A program made the position numbers and the translations under genes. 64,000 bases of DNA. Source: Mactromeris polynyma. Taxonomy: Eukaryota; Mollusca; Bivalvia; Venerida; Mactridae. The DNA lies in the NCBI GenBank assembly GCA_032209605.1, contig JASFXZ010000012.1, positions 806,001 through 870,000 of the forward strand, in the 5' to 3' direction. Positions 42,101-47,412 of this stretch are shown one piece after another. Under the pieces are notes generated by a model. It did no database searches, was not told the DNA's origin, and was given only the letters and a program-made list of their open reading frames with translations. Each line of letters opens with the position of its first letter. The first letter of the stretch is position 1.

Positions 42101-42971
42101 AGCCAACAACAGCAAAGGTCCCCCCCAAGAGGAAGTGGTAAATGCTGTAAAAACATTAGAGCATGGAGAGACATCACATAAAATTGCAGAACAGTTTGGG
42201 GTTGATAGAATCAAAATAAAGACAATTAATATGCTGTAAATGATACATGTACATATAGCTTGGTAATATATTTTCATTACTAATACTGATCACTTTTTAT
42301 AATATATAGATGTATAAAAAACATCAATGAAATGTTGTCTTGCTATTTTTATGTCACATATTCATTTCAAGCTGTCTATAGATTTCACTAAGGTCAGTCC
42401 CAAAGGTGACAGGTTTGACAATATATATACGTTAAGCTTTCAAAATTCACATACAACAAACATGGGAAAATGTGCTTGTCCGGACCACAAAATGTAGGGA
42501 CTTATTATTATAATTATATAAAAATGAATGCCAGCCTCATTCCCCCATGGTGGCCATGTTTGTTAGGTGTTGTTCCAGTATGTTGCTTTTTTTTTAGCTC
42601 TGACAGCCTTCAATATTATCAGCAAATTTCTATCAATTGTTATCATCATACCTTTCCAGTGATACCAGAAGCTCAGTGTATTTTTATGAACAAATATGAA
42701 AATATATTGGCAGATCTTTTTATCTGCTTATACTTTGGTATAACTTATTACTGAAACTGCAATAATTATTACCAACCTGAAAGCATTTCCTTAGGCACTT
42801 AACTGTCTCCTCTCCATCATTCTCATTAAAACCCTCAGGTTGCCAATGGTCTTCAACTATATGGTCATTGAGGTAGTCAGATATACCAAACTGATCACGA
42901 AATTCCACGGAATTTTTTGTGTTAGCTATCTTCCCCTGCAGTGGTGGTAAACTTGACATATCCATTATCAT
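1..42971 (-). CDS. CCDC142: CCDC142 orthologue, nine coding exons, 3' end outside window
   Basis: Spliced gene whose exons join in phase as join(42777-42971, 35126-36366, 34050-34222, 16277-16363, 14891-15058, 13915-14069, 12514-12654, 2737-2851, 1-109), read on the minus strand. This gives 794 codons and a partial one. Every visible border is AG...GT and each split codon is completed by the next exon. Identification rests on comparison, from memory, with human CCDC142 (about 750 aa). Colinear matches include LLRDCMFRLKTAV (human ARDCAYHLQSAV), FSRLLSVLATER (TSRVLRLLTGER), FLLISQTDMK (FLLLIQKDL), MPVGKVWKRK (MPRGRYWRLR) and ILEPVLEG (VLEPVLQG). The family is a poorly characterised, mostly helical animal protein; I assign no biochemical role. 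No signal peptide or membrane segment is evident. The remaining C-terminal part should lie to the left of this window. Confidence 0.8.
110..1166. other. intron 8 sequence, little recognisable
   Basis: Intronic AT-rich DNA. Around 245-310 lies a short copy of a dispersed repeat (catgatggccatatatcgct followed by cacctgt) that recurs in altered form near 25645, 28950 and 36725. Nothing else is recognised; small ORFs on the minus strand have no support. Confidence 0.4.
1167..1719. repeat. minisatellite, 16-bp unit, about 34 copies
   Basis: Head-to-tail units of taggtcctgtcgtagg with A/G changes (gtagg, gtggg, gtaga), within CCDC142 intron 8. Because 16 is not a multiple of 3 and the unit lacks stops on the minus strand, it creates a 259-codon open frame with a 16-residue period. 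That frame is not a gene. Confidence 0.95.
1825..2130. repeat. tandem repeat, 57-bp unit, about 5 copies
   Basis: Units built on 'aaattcaagtagttttcaag' + 'gagtaggaatcaaattcaag' + 'gactttttgattgtta', with one copy lacking the tagttttcaag part (near 1985). AAATTCAAG occurs twice in each unit, so the 57-mer itself probably arose from a shorter repeat. Intron 8; about 105 bp from the 16-bp array. Confidence 0.9.
2131..2736. other. intron 8, no feature seen
   Basis: Unique-looking AT-rich intronic sequence between the 57-bp array and exon 8. No coding or repeat signal recognised. Confidence 0.4.
2737..2851 (-). CDS. CCDC142: CCDC142 coding exon 8 (residues 721-758)
   Basis: Acceptor TTATATTTTCAG|AGT, then SLSGMCMKQFSSN ... 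FKSNMPVGKVWKRKAES, donor TCTG|GTAAACAT (GT at 2736-2735). MPVGKVWKRK matches human MPRGRYWRLR. The frame stays open past the donor to a TGA at 2657, but the donor is preferred because the following exon (1-109) continues the family alignment in phase. Confidence 0.78.
2995..12128. repeat. giant minisatellite, 37-bp unit, about 247 copies, filling intron 7
   Basis: About 9.13 kb of head-to-tail 37-bp units (tggaggtagacacaagatac + ccctctagtttacatgg). Sub-variants include gggtaagtag (in place of ggtggaggtag, clustered at 4595-5150), ggtagaagtag, ttaaca for tttaca, aagttacccc for aagatacccc, and aacaaggtgaaggtag, which is common at the left edge and near 5800 and 7605. The array occupies about 94% of CCDC142 intron 7 (2852-12513). 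Stops in all frames rule out coding. Edges are more diverged than the middle, as expected of an array homogenised from inside. Confidence 0.97.
12129..12513. repeat. dispersed repeat fragments next to the array
   Basis: Two related stretches, 12140-12225 (tttcaagagccattatgcag ... gaatccaagctctta) and 12298-12350 (tttcaagggccataattacg ... aggaacctagctctc), resemble each other and a class of dispersed molluscan repeat. They are intronic and have no coding content. Confidence 0.4.
12514..12654 (-). CDS. CCDC142: CCDC142 coding exon 7 (residues 674-720)
   Basis: Acceptor TTTGTATGTTTTAG|ATT, then ILVDETKASIYHTQMVSKFL ... AGQLSVLMDSLQ, donor TTGCAG|GTAACTC (GT at 12513-12512). 141 nt, phase 0 at both ends, so it could be skipped without a frame shift. 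It lies about 380 bp from the edge of the 9.1-kb minisatellite that fills the next intron. Confidence 0.78.
12655..13914. other. intron 6, no feature seen
   Basis: 1.26 kb of AT-rich intron. Small ORFs on both strands (for example 13185-13460 plus) have no recognisable domain and are judged chance. Confidence 0.4.
13915..14069 (-). CDS. CCDC142: CCDC142 coding exon 6 (residues 623-673)
   Basis: Acceptor GTTTCTATTGAAG|GA, then LPASVDEVVAVAVRLVATSS ... VGTFLLISQTDMK, donor ATGAAG|GTAAGTAC (GT at 13914-13913, full consensus). FLLISQTDMK matches human FLLLIQKDL. Ends in phase 0. The acceptor has a weak pyrimidine tract but the phase and homology support it. Confidence 0.78.
14085..14296. repeat. 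dispersed repeat copy (cctagattgctcacccgagt type)
   Basis: Begins with gccctagattgctcacccga, followed by a block with ggtcaaatttgactcctgag and accattagagaaagctacac. The same head occurs at 28950 (gggcctagattgctctatat), in related form at 245, 25645, 36725 and 40400. A diverged copy of the neighbouring 46-bp unit lies at about 14152-14200. Confidence 0.55.
14298..14437. repeat. tandem repeat, 46-bp unit, 3 copies
   Basis: Three nearly perfect units starting at 14298, 14344 and 14390 (gggtaaatattgactccagg + ggcatgatttgaacaatctt + tgaata). A related, diverged unit precedes them in the same dispersed repeat, so the array is a local amplification of part of that repeat in intron 5. Confidence 0.9.
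14891..15058 (-). CDS. CCDC142: CCDC142 coding exon 5 (residues 567-621)
   Basis: Acceptor TATATTTGCAG|CA completes a Ser codon, then MCEALASHRSDKCYPC... and RTGMLLRNTYQPMLHLLREN to ...DPFPG, with donor CTGGAG|GTATTATC (GT at 14890-14889). QPMLHLLRE corresponds to human PPLLDALRE. It ends with one base of a Gly codon finished by exon 6. Confidence 0.78.
15261..15624. repeat. minisatellite, 20-bp unit, 18 copies
   Basis: Eighteen units of cacagtgtggtgctatcaga in exact 20-bp register with only a few substitutions (cacggtg at four places, one gggtggtgtt, one ctttc). Stop-free in all three plus-strand frames, giving three overlapping spurious ORFs. Lies in CCDC142 intron 4. Confidence 0.96.
15989..16112. 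repeat. hairpin-forming MITE-like repeat
   Basis: Arms ggcatagaggtgacatgtgt (15989) and acacatgtcacctctatgcc (ending 16112) are perfect inverted copies. Inside are further imperfect complements (cgtggccacaacttacta, acgacatactaagtcatggc cgtgag). About 124 bp. No target duplication was found by eye. Lies in intron 4, 160 bp from exon 4. Confidence 0.75.
16277..16363 (-). CDS. CCDC142: CCDC142 coding exon 4 (residues 538-565)
   Basis: Short 87-nt exon: acceptor TATTTTGGCAG|AT, then VFPQGSVTPMLNAARKCLHT and AAFGAWDT, donor ACAT|GTAAGA (GT at 16276-16275). The pattern CLHTAAFGAW lines up with human CHRLLHQSLIWSW. It follows a 17.7-kb intron and would be missed without the phase match on both sides. 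Confidence 0.75.
16364..17544. other. start of intron 3, no feature seen
   Basis: AT-rich intronic sequence before the 39-bp array; no repeat or coding signal recognised. Confidence 0.4.
17545..20718. repeat. minisatellite, 39-bp unit, about 81 copies
   Basis: Unit: aatgtgccaatgggaggaga + aggtccatggttatgcaca. Variants: caacggg/caatggg, gcaga/gcaca, and 36-bp units lacking one 'gga' or similar (gtgcaaatgggagaagg). Because 39 = 13 codons and the unit has no stops, very long ORFs run on both strands (13-residue periods such as MCQWEEKVHGYAQ on plus and HNHGPSPPVGTFL on minus). Frames switch where a unit has 37 or 40 bases (gtttgtgcac near 19580 and 19660). The plus strand is purine-rich with GGG-AGG-AGAAGG runs. 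It lies in CCDC142 intron 3 and has no initiation or splice context for a gene. Confidence 0.96.
20780..21840. repeat. minisatellite, 16-bp unit, about 66 copies
   Basis: Units of gtatcaatacatagtt with variants (caacacatggct, caaaacatggtt, caatacataatt, cattacatagtt) begin about 60 bp after the 39-bp array ends. Variants are regionally segregated: acatggctgt near the left, alternating atagtt/ataatt in the middle. A degenerate tail continues to about 22060. Intron 3. Confidence 0.95.
21841..22536. other. degenerate tail of 16-bp array, then unique intron
   Basis: To about 22060 the sequence still shows acaca-tag/atc-aaca echoes of the array. From 22060 to the foldback-like element there is nothing recognisable. 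Confidence 0.5.
22557..23040. repeat. left arm: palindromic CAGTGGAATACC array
   Basis: Irregular array of ggtattccagtggaatacc, accggcggtaaa, ccagagaaatttacc and related words in both orientations, so the strand can pair with itself at many registers. Small plus-strand ORFs through it are repeat artefacts. Confidence 0.85.
23249..23421. repeat. imperfect hairpin repeat (MITE-like)
   Basis: Left arm gtcacttaggacttttccag gacaatctccctagg and right arm cagggagattttcctcaagg tatgaaaaagtgac are imperfect inverted copies (about 50 bp each, spacer about 60 bp). The central spacer also carries ggtgactgatggtcacttt. Confidence 0.55.
24736..24960 (-). promoter_or_regulatory. candidate CpG-richer leader exon with strong donor
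   Basis: On the minus strand a CpG-containing stretch ends in ATGGTGCAG|GTAAGTG, a full consensus donor. The stretch would be a short first exon encoding Met-Val-Gln. Its phase (0) does not fit CCDC142 exon 4 (which needs phase 1), so it is not an alternative start in that frame. It may be an element-borne or captured promoter, or chance. Confidence 0.25.
25258..25515. repeat. right arm: TTCCACTGGAATTCCAGTGG array
   Basis: About 60-bp units of ttccactggaattccagtgg atttatgtttaccactggaa tgcagtggta, themselves palindromic, ending in the inverted terminal end of the foldback-like element. Three overlapping plus-strand ORFs are artefacts of the array. Confidence 0.88.
25640..25700. repeat. dispersed repeat fragment
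   Basis: gagccatgatggccctgaat cgctgacctgg matches the head of the family seen at 245-310 (catgatggccatatatcgct cacctg) and 28950. Confidence 0.5.
25811..26071. repeat. 23-bp tandem array split by an insertion
   Basis: Units agtgacctgcaccccggcag caa and agtgacccgcaccctggcag caa alternate. One copy lies at 25811-25835 and five at 25957-26071. Copies either side of 25836-25953 were contiguous before a small transposon inserted. The alternation of two unit types suggests a 46-bp higher-order unit. Confidence 0.92.
25836..25953. mobile_element. 118-bp hAT-like MITE with target duplication
   Basis: Ends cagggcagtaaatta and, inverted, cagggccgtaaattgcctcc. Flanked by caaag on both sides (25831-25835 and 25954-25958). 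The CAGGG...CCCTG ends are hAT-like; a 5-bp (or 6-bp, since one G is ambiguous) duplication is shorter than the usual 8. Insertion inside the 23-bp array makes its borders unambiguous. Confidence 0.75.
26072..27680. other. intron 3, no feature seen
   Basis: AT-rich intronic sequence without repeats, coding or RNA signals that I can recognise. Confidence 0.4.
27682..28300. repeat. tandem repeat, 62-bp unit, about 10 copies, self-complementary
   Basis: Units such as tactggcaatacactgaaca + cagactggtgctatgtacat + accagtgtattaccataatg + ta repeat at exactly 62 bp (for example 27707 and 27769). Each unit has internal complements: AATACACTG with CAGTGTATT, and ACTGGT with ACCAGT. Later copies drift together (atatacat, caacacactg), showing regional homogenisation. 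Confidence 0.93.
28301..28940. other. intron 3, no feature seen
   Basis: AT-rich unique-looking sequence; only a short local duplication (aaatgttgataaaatgttgataaa near 28715). Confidence 0.4.
28945..29725. repeat. dispersed repeat copy interrupted by a hAT-like element
   Basis: Head gggcctagattgctctatat cgctcacctgagt, then contents to ctggtgac. The sequence resumes after the insertion with ctggtaaccatgttttttac and a long tail (ggtagatggtcaccaaagga ...). Same family as 245, 14085, 25645 and 36725. Resumption after 29563 is inferred from the target duplication. Confidence 0.5.
28999..29563. mobile_element. hAT-like non-autonomous element, 565 bp
   Basis: Terminal repeats taggggtgagacgattaatt and, inverted, taggggtgagacaaaatgga. 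Flanked by 8-bp duplications ctggtgac (28991-28998) and ctggtaac (29564-29571), one mismatch. TAGGGGTG ends and an 8-bp duplication are typical of hAT. The interior has no transposase frame. Confidence 0.75.
29726..31575. other. intron 3, no feature seen
   Basis: AT-rich intron; the ORF at 29953-30144 (minus) has no splice or homology support. Confidence 0.4.
31583..31795. repeat. dispersed repeat with tgaccttgacctttgaccc head
   Basis: Contains gtgaccttgacctttgaccc tgcgacccctaaatcaatag, caagtttgagtatgatatag and ends ccctctcttcttcgaaggga. Related fragments occur at about 34725 (ttaccttgacctttgacaga) and 41560 (gaccttgaccattgatct). Widespread repeat type in bivalves; mechanism unknown to me. 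Confidence 0.6.
31796..34049. other. end of intron 3, no feature seen
   Basis: Intronic sequence. Several ORFs of 60-90 codons (33205-33396, 33258-33464, 33613-33870) overlap on both strands without domains or splice logic. Confidence 0.4.
34050..34222 (-). CDS. CCDC142: CCDC142 coding exon 3 (residues 480-536)
   Basis: Acceptor TTTATTGCAG|A completes the split Arg codon. The exon then reads YLDLYWGHFGTSLYMMFYEP... to ...MIQHVCLK, ending with one base before donor AAAG|GTATGG (GT at 34049-34048). YWGHFGTSLY aligns by position with the human WSQYWTLLWAA region. The last G plus AT of the next exon give the Asp codon that starts DVFPQGS. Confidence 0.75.
34430..34890. repeat. diverged dispersed repeat in intron 2
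   Basis: Two related blocks (tcccaagtgagctcttcaca tgttgtcactttacaccaa and tcccaagcaagctctccata tgttcttactatacaccaag) show an old internal duplication. It ends near ccccagtttgacgcccgccc gccaaaagacatacaccctg. Part of the same repeat world as 31583. Confidence 0.45.
35126..36366 (-). CDS. CCDC142: CCDC142 coding exon 2, large exon (residues 66-478)
   Basis: Acceptor TATTTTACAG| then ILEPGHHIARR..., donor ACCACCAG|GTATTGCC (GT at 35125-35124), 1241 nt, leaving two bases for a split Arg codon. The N-terminal part has the family-like segment YYDLRFHLEERARVELLRDC followed by RLKTAVLFVKGI. The middle is helical with many Leu and Lys. Then come FSRLLSVLATERSKYAS and a Ser-rich basic tail (SDTPVLSRSDSLRKSVSWGD) that looks disordered and phosphorylatable. 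It is the largest exon and the best anchor for the gene. Confidence 0.8.
36367..37742. other. intron 1, mostly dispersed repeat remains
   Basis: From about 36720 (agagaagcacaatggctcta tattgcacaccttag) to 37140 the text follows the common dispersed repeat (gtttcagtcaagatccatta, gaagtttggtcaaaatccat tcagtggttaagg). Nothing recognised in the rest. Confidence 0.45.
37743..38033 (-). mobile_element. tRNA-derived SINE, copy 1
   Basis: Minus-strand head ccgcatggttagctcagtgt gtagagcacac (A-box-like) and gagtttgaaacctggg (B-box-like), then a core containing tgtggagaagttgttggttg, and a tail ending in AAACAAACAAA. Flanked by tgaattaag on both sides (37734-37742 and 38034-38042). Its head differs from the other copies but the core is shared. 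Confidence 0.8.
38043..39056. other. intron 1, no feature seen
   Basis: AT-rich intron with a short direct duplication of a ggtctatttggtgatgaggt-type segment at about 38890-38955. The minus ORF across it (38770-39000) reflects that duplication. Confidence 0.4.
39068..39344 (-). mobile_element. tRNA-derived SINE, copy 2, with perfect target duplication
   Basis: Minus-strand head ggccgtggtccagtggttta gtgcgctgg with B box ggttcgattcccgg, core with agttgccggctccttgtgga and tttaggtgaaccgg-like text, tail aaacaaacaaaca. Flanked by tacagcaggca at 39057-39067 and 39345-39355. Closely similar to the copy at 50379-50640. Confidence 0.88.
39356..42095. other. intron 1, no gene seen
   Basis: Includes fragments of dispersed repeats (about 39480-39790 with two parallel blocks around ctcatcatgtagattgtatg; 40395-40640; 41220-41680). 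The minus ORF 40879-41106 has a good donor (AAT|GTAAGTAT) but no usable acceptor and an in-frame stop just upstream, so it is not taken as an exon. Confidence 0.4.
42096..42242 (+). pseudogene. pogo/Tigger-like DNA-binding remnant (48 codons)
   Basis: Reads MQANNSKGPPQEEVVNAV then KTLEHGETSHKIAEQFGVDR and stops at 42240-42242. The spacing EVVNAVKTLEHGETSHKIAEQFGV matches the N-terminal psq-type helix-turn-helix of pogo/Tigger/CENP-B-like proteins (xVIxAVExGxxxxxIAxxFGV). No DDE domain follows and no ends were found, so it is a fragment, antisense in CCDC142 intron 1. Confidence 0.45.
42777..42971 (-). CDS. CCDC142: CCDC142 coding exon 1 (residues 1-65)
   Basis: Encodes MIMDMSSLPPLQG... to ...VKCLRKCFQ, ending in phase 0 at donor CAG|GTTGGTAA (GT at 42776-42775). 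Three Met codons occur in the first five; the first is used here because an in-frame stop lies just upstream. The stretch is acidic (for example NDHIVEDHWQPEGFNENDGEE). SSLPPL resembles SGSLPPL near the start of the human protein as I recall it. Its phase fits directly onto the exon beginning at 36366. Confidence 0.7.
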
Positions 42972-43066
42972 CAGCTCAGTTTAGTGAAGCAGCATAACAG
43001 CAGTCAGTATAGCAACAGTCAGTATAACAAGTCCTATCACACATCGTCCTGTCACATCTTTTGTTT
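42972..43066 (-). other. CCDC142: CCDC142 5'UTR part of the first coding exon
   Basis: On the minus strand a pyrimidine-rich acceptor (TTAATTATTTCAG) ends at 43067, so this exon probably starts at 43066 with 95 nt of leader before the start codon. An in-frame TAA lies three codons before ATG 42971, so translation of the main frame cannot begin further upstream in this exon. The leader holds a minimal ATG-TGA and a 22-codon upstream ORF. At least one further upstream non-coding exon with the promoter must exist to the right; I could not place it. Confidence 0.5.
42976..43044 (-). other. upstream ORF in the CCDC142 leader (22 codons)
   Basis: ATG at 43044 opens a 22-codon frame rich in Cys and Tyr (MCDRTCYTDCCYTDCC...) that stops with TGA at 42978-42976, four bases before the main ATG at 42971. 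The middle is a near-duplicate of a 15-base unit (TATACTGACTG followed by TTGC or CTGT). The stop-to-start spacing is short, so reinitiation or leaky scanning would be needed to reach the main ORF. Whether it is translated is unknown. Confidence 0.4.
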
Positions 43067-43930
43067 CTGAAATAATTAACAAATTGATGAGTGACTACAG
43101 ACTTTTCTTATAATAAAGAACATCAAGTAGAAAATGTAATTTATAAACTTTAGAGTTTTTGCTGACAAAACGAAGAATAAGGTCTTAAATCAAAAAATCT
43201 AACAGTGTGTGTATAAACATCTTAAAATTTAGTATCTTAAGCTTATACGTGGAGAGTTCGAGAAGTTCAACAAGAACTTCAGATTTAAAACATTGGATGA
43301 AGAAAGTTGCGTCTACTTTGCTAGAACAGAAATATAATTCTTTTAAATGTATCACAGTTATAAGTATATAACCATAGAACCCACCCCACTTGTACACAGA
43401 GCACGCTACAAAACACCATTTCTGTGTGAGCAATATAGGGCCATCATTATTTGCCCTCTGGTTTTAAAACAGTTGGTTGTGTCAAGATTAACCTACATTT
43501 TATAGAAACATATATTATGACTAATTATCATCAAATGTGGCCTCTACAACGAATAACCCTGTATGTGGCTGAAGCTGCCTGGTACCCTCTCAGTAGCAGA
43601 TACCTGCTCCCTCAACAGAGATCTCAGTCATGACTGATTAGCTGATGCTATAACTGGTTGATGATCAAATATAAAATCAGACACGGTGCATGTCAAACTA
43701 AGATACCTAAAGCAGGATGAGTTTAGTATATTAATTAGATGTTAGACGACGACTTAATACAGGATTACTGGACAATTACATCATGTATTTTATATTTATA
43801 CTCAACTTATTTTTAATTGATCAGTATCTGATTTTACATTCGATCATCTTTCAGTAAGGATGTTTGGATGCAAAATGTGGCTTCTGAAGTGTTCACAAGG
43901 TTTTTCTTTTATTTGACCTGGTAACCTAGT
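43067..43930. other. upstream of CCDC142 coding start, no feature seen
   Basis: Intron or promoter-proximal sequence. No TATA, CpG cluster or candidate first exon stands out; overlapping ORFs lack support. Confidence 0.4.
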
Positions 43931-43934
43931 TTTT

Positions 43935-44165
43935 AACACAAAAGCAAGGGCCATTATTCTGCCCATAGTTGATGAATGTGCATTAAATTTACCAGGTGCA
44001 CATGCACATTAAGTTCTATGACTCTAACCCATATGCTTTTGGGCATATGCATGACACAAGATTTTATGACAGACAGACAGACAGACGGAGAGACAAGAGC
44101 AAGTCTATATGCCCCCCCCCCCCCTCAAAGATTCGGACCAGGGGGCACAAAAGGCAATGTCAAAC
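43935..44165. repeat. dispersed repeat with gacagacagacagac and poly-C
   Basis: agcaagggccattattctgc ... acagacagacagacagacgg agagac, then atgccccccccccccctcaa agattcgg. A common molluscan repeat form (ends in a C-run and gggggcacaa). Confidence 0.5.
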
Positions 44166-44261
44166 TTTCCACCTTGAAAATCCACCTACATTATCATATT
44201 ATATCACTAGTTTAATTTGAAATAAATCCATCTGACAAGCTATATTACCCCTGCGAAAATT

Positions 44262-44511
44262 ACAATTGCTGACCATGGTTAACCATGAACAAACATGACT
44301 CAAGCATTGCCAACCATGGTTGACAATGCTTGAGCCTGGTTTCGCTATGGTTAACCATGGTTAAACAATCATGGTAAACCATGTTTAACCATGGCCAGTC
44401 TTGAAATATAGACTTACCATGGTTGACTGTCATCTGACCATGGTTACAAACATTATTGACATGGTTGGCTATTGTCATAACCACTGTGCCCATGGTTGAC
44501 CTTGGTTGAAT
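44262..44511. repeat. cluster of CCATGGTTAACCATGG palindromes
   Basis: More than a dozen copies of accatggtt and aaccatgg in both orientations, including ggttaaccatggttaaaca. The cluster has no fixed period, so it is an inverted/tandem mixture rather than a simple minisatellite. The minus ORF over it is an artefact. Confidence 0.85.
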
Positions 44512-44659
44512 TAATGGTCAGTGTTAATCATTCACTAATAAAAAACTGTTTTATATCCTTAAGTAATAATTATTCTAAAAAAATTAATGCATTCAAGACA
44601 AAATTATGTGTACAAGTTATAAGTTCATCAAAGCATTTTCTACTTACACTCAATTTTCA

Positions 44660-44918
44660 GGGACATTTACCATCTGGTTTTTGCAAAATTTAATTTTGAA
44701 CAGAATGCTACCTAAATTTTACATACGCATGATAAAATTGGAATTTGCAATTTTGCTTATTTCTTTCAAAAGTATGATCTATTTATGGCAAATGAAGTTC
44801 ATTGTAGTCTTACAACATAAGAAAATTTACATTGTTACCAAATCATGTCACTTCCAAGACTTATAACTAACATTTTTTTAAATATTTTGAAGTATTTTAG
44901 TAAATTACCTCCCTTTAT
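44660..44918. repeat. dispersed repeat, copy A of an inverted pair
   Basis: About 260 bp from agggacatttaccatctggt to taaattacctccctttatta matches the reverse complement of 59911-60163 at an estimated 85-90% by eye (shared words ttgcttatttctttcaaaag, cataagaaaatt). No ends or target duplication identified. Confidence 0.8.
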
Positions 44919-45800
44919 TATAAATAAAGGATAAAAATGTACCTAGAAATCATCAATCACACAGGAAGAATCCAACAGAAATCCTTCAAGCTAATAAACA
45001 GTTTGATGACAGCAAAGAAAATGATCAGTTAACTTGATTACATGCCAACTACATTACACTAATTGATTTTTATAATGAGCTGTCTAATGTAGATCAAAAT
45101 ACCTGAAGTTATTTAGTATTGATTCTACTATTAATCATGTCGCTGATGACAGAAACAACGGGTTATTGATATTCAGATAAGTTGCCTGAAAATGTGCCAA
45201 TAATAGGGTCAAACTTATTTTACTCTAAATTGGATTCGTCTTTAAGCAGATAGTTTTATTTTTGAAGTGAACTTCATTAAGTATCATTCTTCTTACCATA
45301 GGTGAATTCAAATGTACTTAACTTTGAAGATCGTGCAACTCCCTGAAAACCGGACCCTGTCAGGACATGATCTAAATTCCAGTTTTCTTAGATTTCCTGT
45401 TTTCAGAGAACTTATCATACAACTAAAACTTATCCAGATTATGCTTTCCTGAATTACTGTTTTAGTAAATGTGTATGCATAGATAAATTGAGAATACCAA
45501 TCTGGGACAACAAACCTGTTAAAATATGTTCTATGTATTGTTTGTTGTAAAAAAAACATGTTTAGATGCCGAAACGAACGGACGGCTGTTTATTAGTCAG
45601 TAAATTTGTTGAAATACTTACCTCAACAAAAAAAGGTGAAAAAATACAGTCATTGTGAATTTACACAATTATTTAAGCATAATTGGCCATTTCTTTCAGT
45701 TTCACAAAGCATGTTAATCAACAACATATAATATTGAGACTCTTCGAAGTATGTATTCCATGTTCATATGAAATCTGGTATGTTTACCAGTTTATCTAGA
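44919..45800. other. no feature seen
   Basis: AT-rich intergenic or far-upstream intron sequence. A consensus donor on the minus strand (GTTGAG|GTAAGTAT at about 45621) could belong to an untranslated CCDC142 exon, but there is no other evidence. Confidence 0.35.
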
Positions 45801-45801
45801 G

Positions 45802-45985
45802 TGTAGGACAAAATCCCCTCCGGACAAAATCCCCTACTTGTAAAATTCATGAAGGGGATTTTGTCCGCCTTGTAATATTCATGATGGGGATTTTGTCCAC
45901 CTTGTAAAATTCATGAAGGGGATTTTGTCCACCTTGTGCAAGATGAGCGAAGGGGATTTTGTGCAGAGGGGATTTTGTCCTTATA
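45802..45985. mobile_element. GGACAAAATCCCC inverted-repeat element
   Basis: Starts gtgtaggacaaaatcccctc and ends, inverted, gtataaggacaaaatcccct. The interior holds three more tandem units of ttcatgaaggggattttgtc. About 184 bp; outer pairs are inverted, inner units are direct. MITE-like; no target duplication visible. Confidence 0.7.
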
Positions 45986-47412
45986 CGGTTTATCTATCGA
46001 TTTTCTGATTGAAAGCTCCATTCTTCAAAGTTTAACACGAGAATTTCATCCAATATGCGCTCACTAAACACATGTATCTAATCTAGCACTACCTTGAACT
46101 CCACCACATTAGCCTACTGTTTATAATTATGGGATAAATGATTGACGTGGAATAATAATTGTCCTGAACAAATTTCATTTTATTTTAAGACAATGCCCAA
46201 TATGGCTCCTGTAATAGGAGCCATATTGTCTGAAAATTGTTTTTAAGGATTTTTTGCCTGTTTAACTCAGTATCAATTTTTGTATTCATACACACATTGA
46301 CAACATAAAACATCATTGGAGTCGTTTCTCAAGTTGATTTGGAATTATAAGGGTTTAAAGACCATTCTTTGGTGTTCACACGTGTTAACCCTGGTCAGTC
46401 GTTACACATTTAACAGAAAGCCCCAAACATCAGAATGGACTTAGGACCTACGGGCTTTATTCAATGTGTGCCTTCTGCTCAAGGTAAACACTGCCTTGCG
46501 TTCAGTAAAGGCTATCAGTCCAAAACGTTATAAAACAGCGAGCTAGTTTTGCTATTGACCGGTGGGTTAGCGAAAAACGTTTCATATCACTTGCTATCGC
46601 AACTTAGAGGTAGCACGCAAATATTTGAGCCTAACACTGCAATCAGTTACGGCTTACAGTTGCTAAGGTTTTGTTTTGTATCCCTGGCCCACCGTATCAC
46701 AATGACTGCACACAGGGAACCAAATTGCAAAATGATCACAGGGCTGGTTCTCTGTCTTCACTGTTGAGCGGGCTATCATTCGCTGTAACTGAACGCAGGG
46801 CTGGTCTTGTTATCCTATAGTAATAGTGAAATTAATCTCTACCTTTCTTACAAATCAAACAGAGAGAATAAATATCTATACACTATATGATAAATACCTT
46901 GCAGGATCTATACCTCAAAGTTATAAAGTAAATTTACTCAGTTCTATTAAGCCCATGATTCAATATGTAATGCACAACTTGACCTAAGGAAAACAAACAA
47001 CTATATGTATACATATCACATTATTAAAATGTTCATATGGTCAAATATGGAAAACATTGGAATAGACTGTTGTTACCACTCCTTGATTTGCCAAATTTCA
47101 AGTTTAACAATAACAATTTAACATACTGGTATAGTTCGCTGGCGTTAACCATTGTTTACAAGCAATCGGGCAATGCAAACATACCTGGATTATGGAATTC
47201 AGATTATCACAAGATTAACTTTCTAATTGATATGCTCGTATTGTATGCGTTTAGGACTATAAGCGCTGTAGTCTAGTTGCAAGTTCCTCGGTTATTTGAT
47301 GCGCAAGATGTGTATATTTCTAAATCTAAATTTTTTACAGTAAAATGATTCGTAATCTCCCTGTAAATAATGGTTGAGTCTGTTTTCAGTGGTCAGGTTA
47401 ACGTCGGCGCAT
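45986..47412. other. no gene seen
   Basis: Intergenic; includes an inverted pair caatatggctcctg / caggagccatattg-like at about 46197-46232. The ORFs at 46549-46767 and 47037-47276 have no recognisable domain. Confidence 0.4.
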
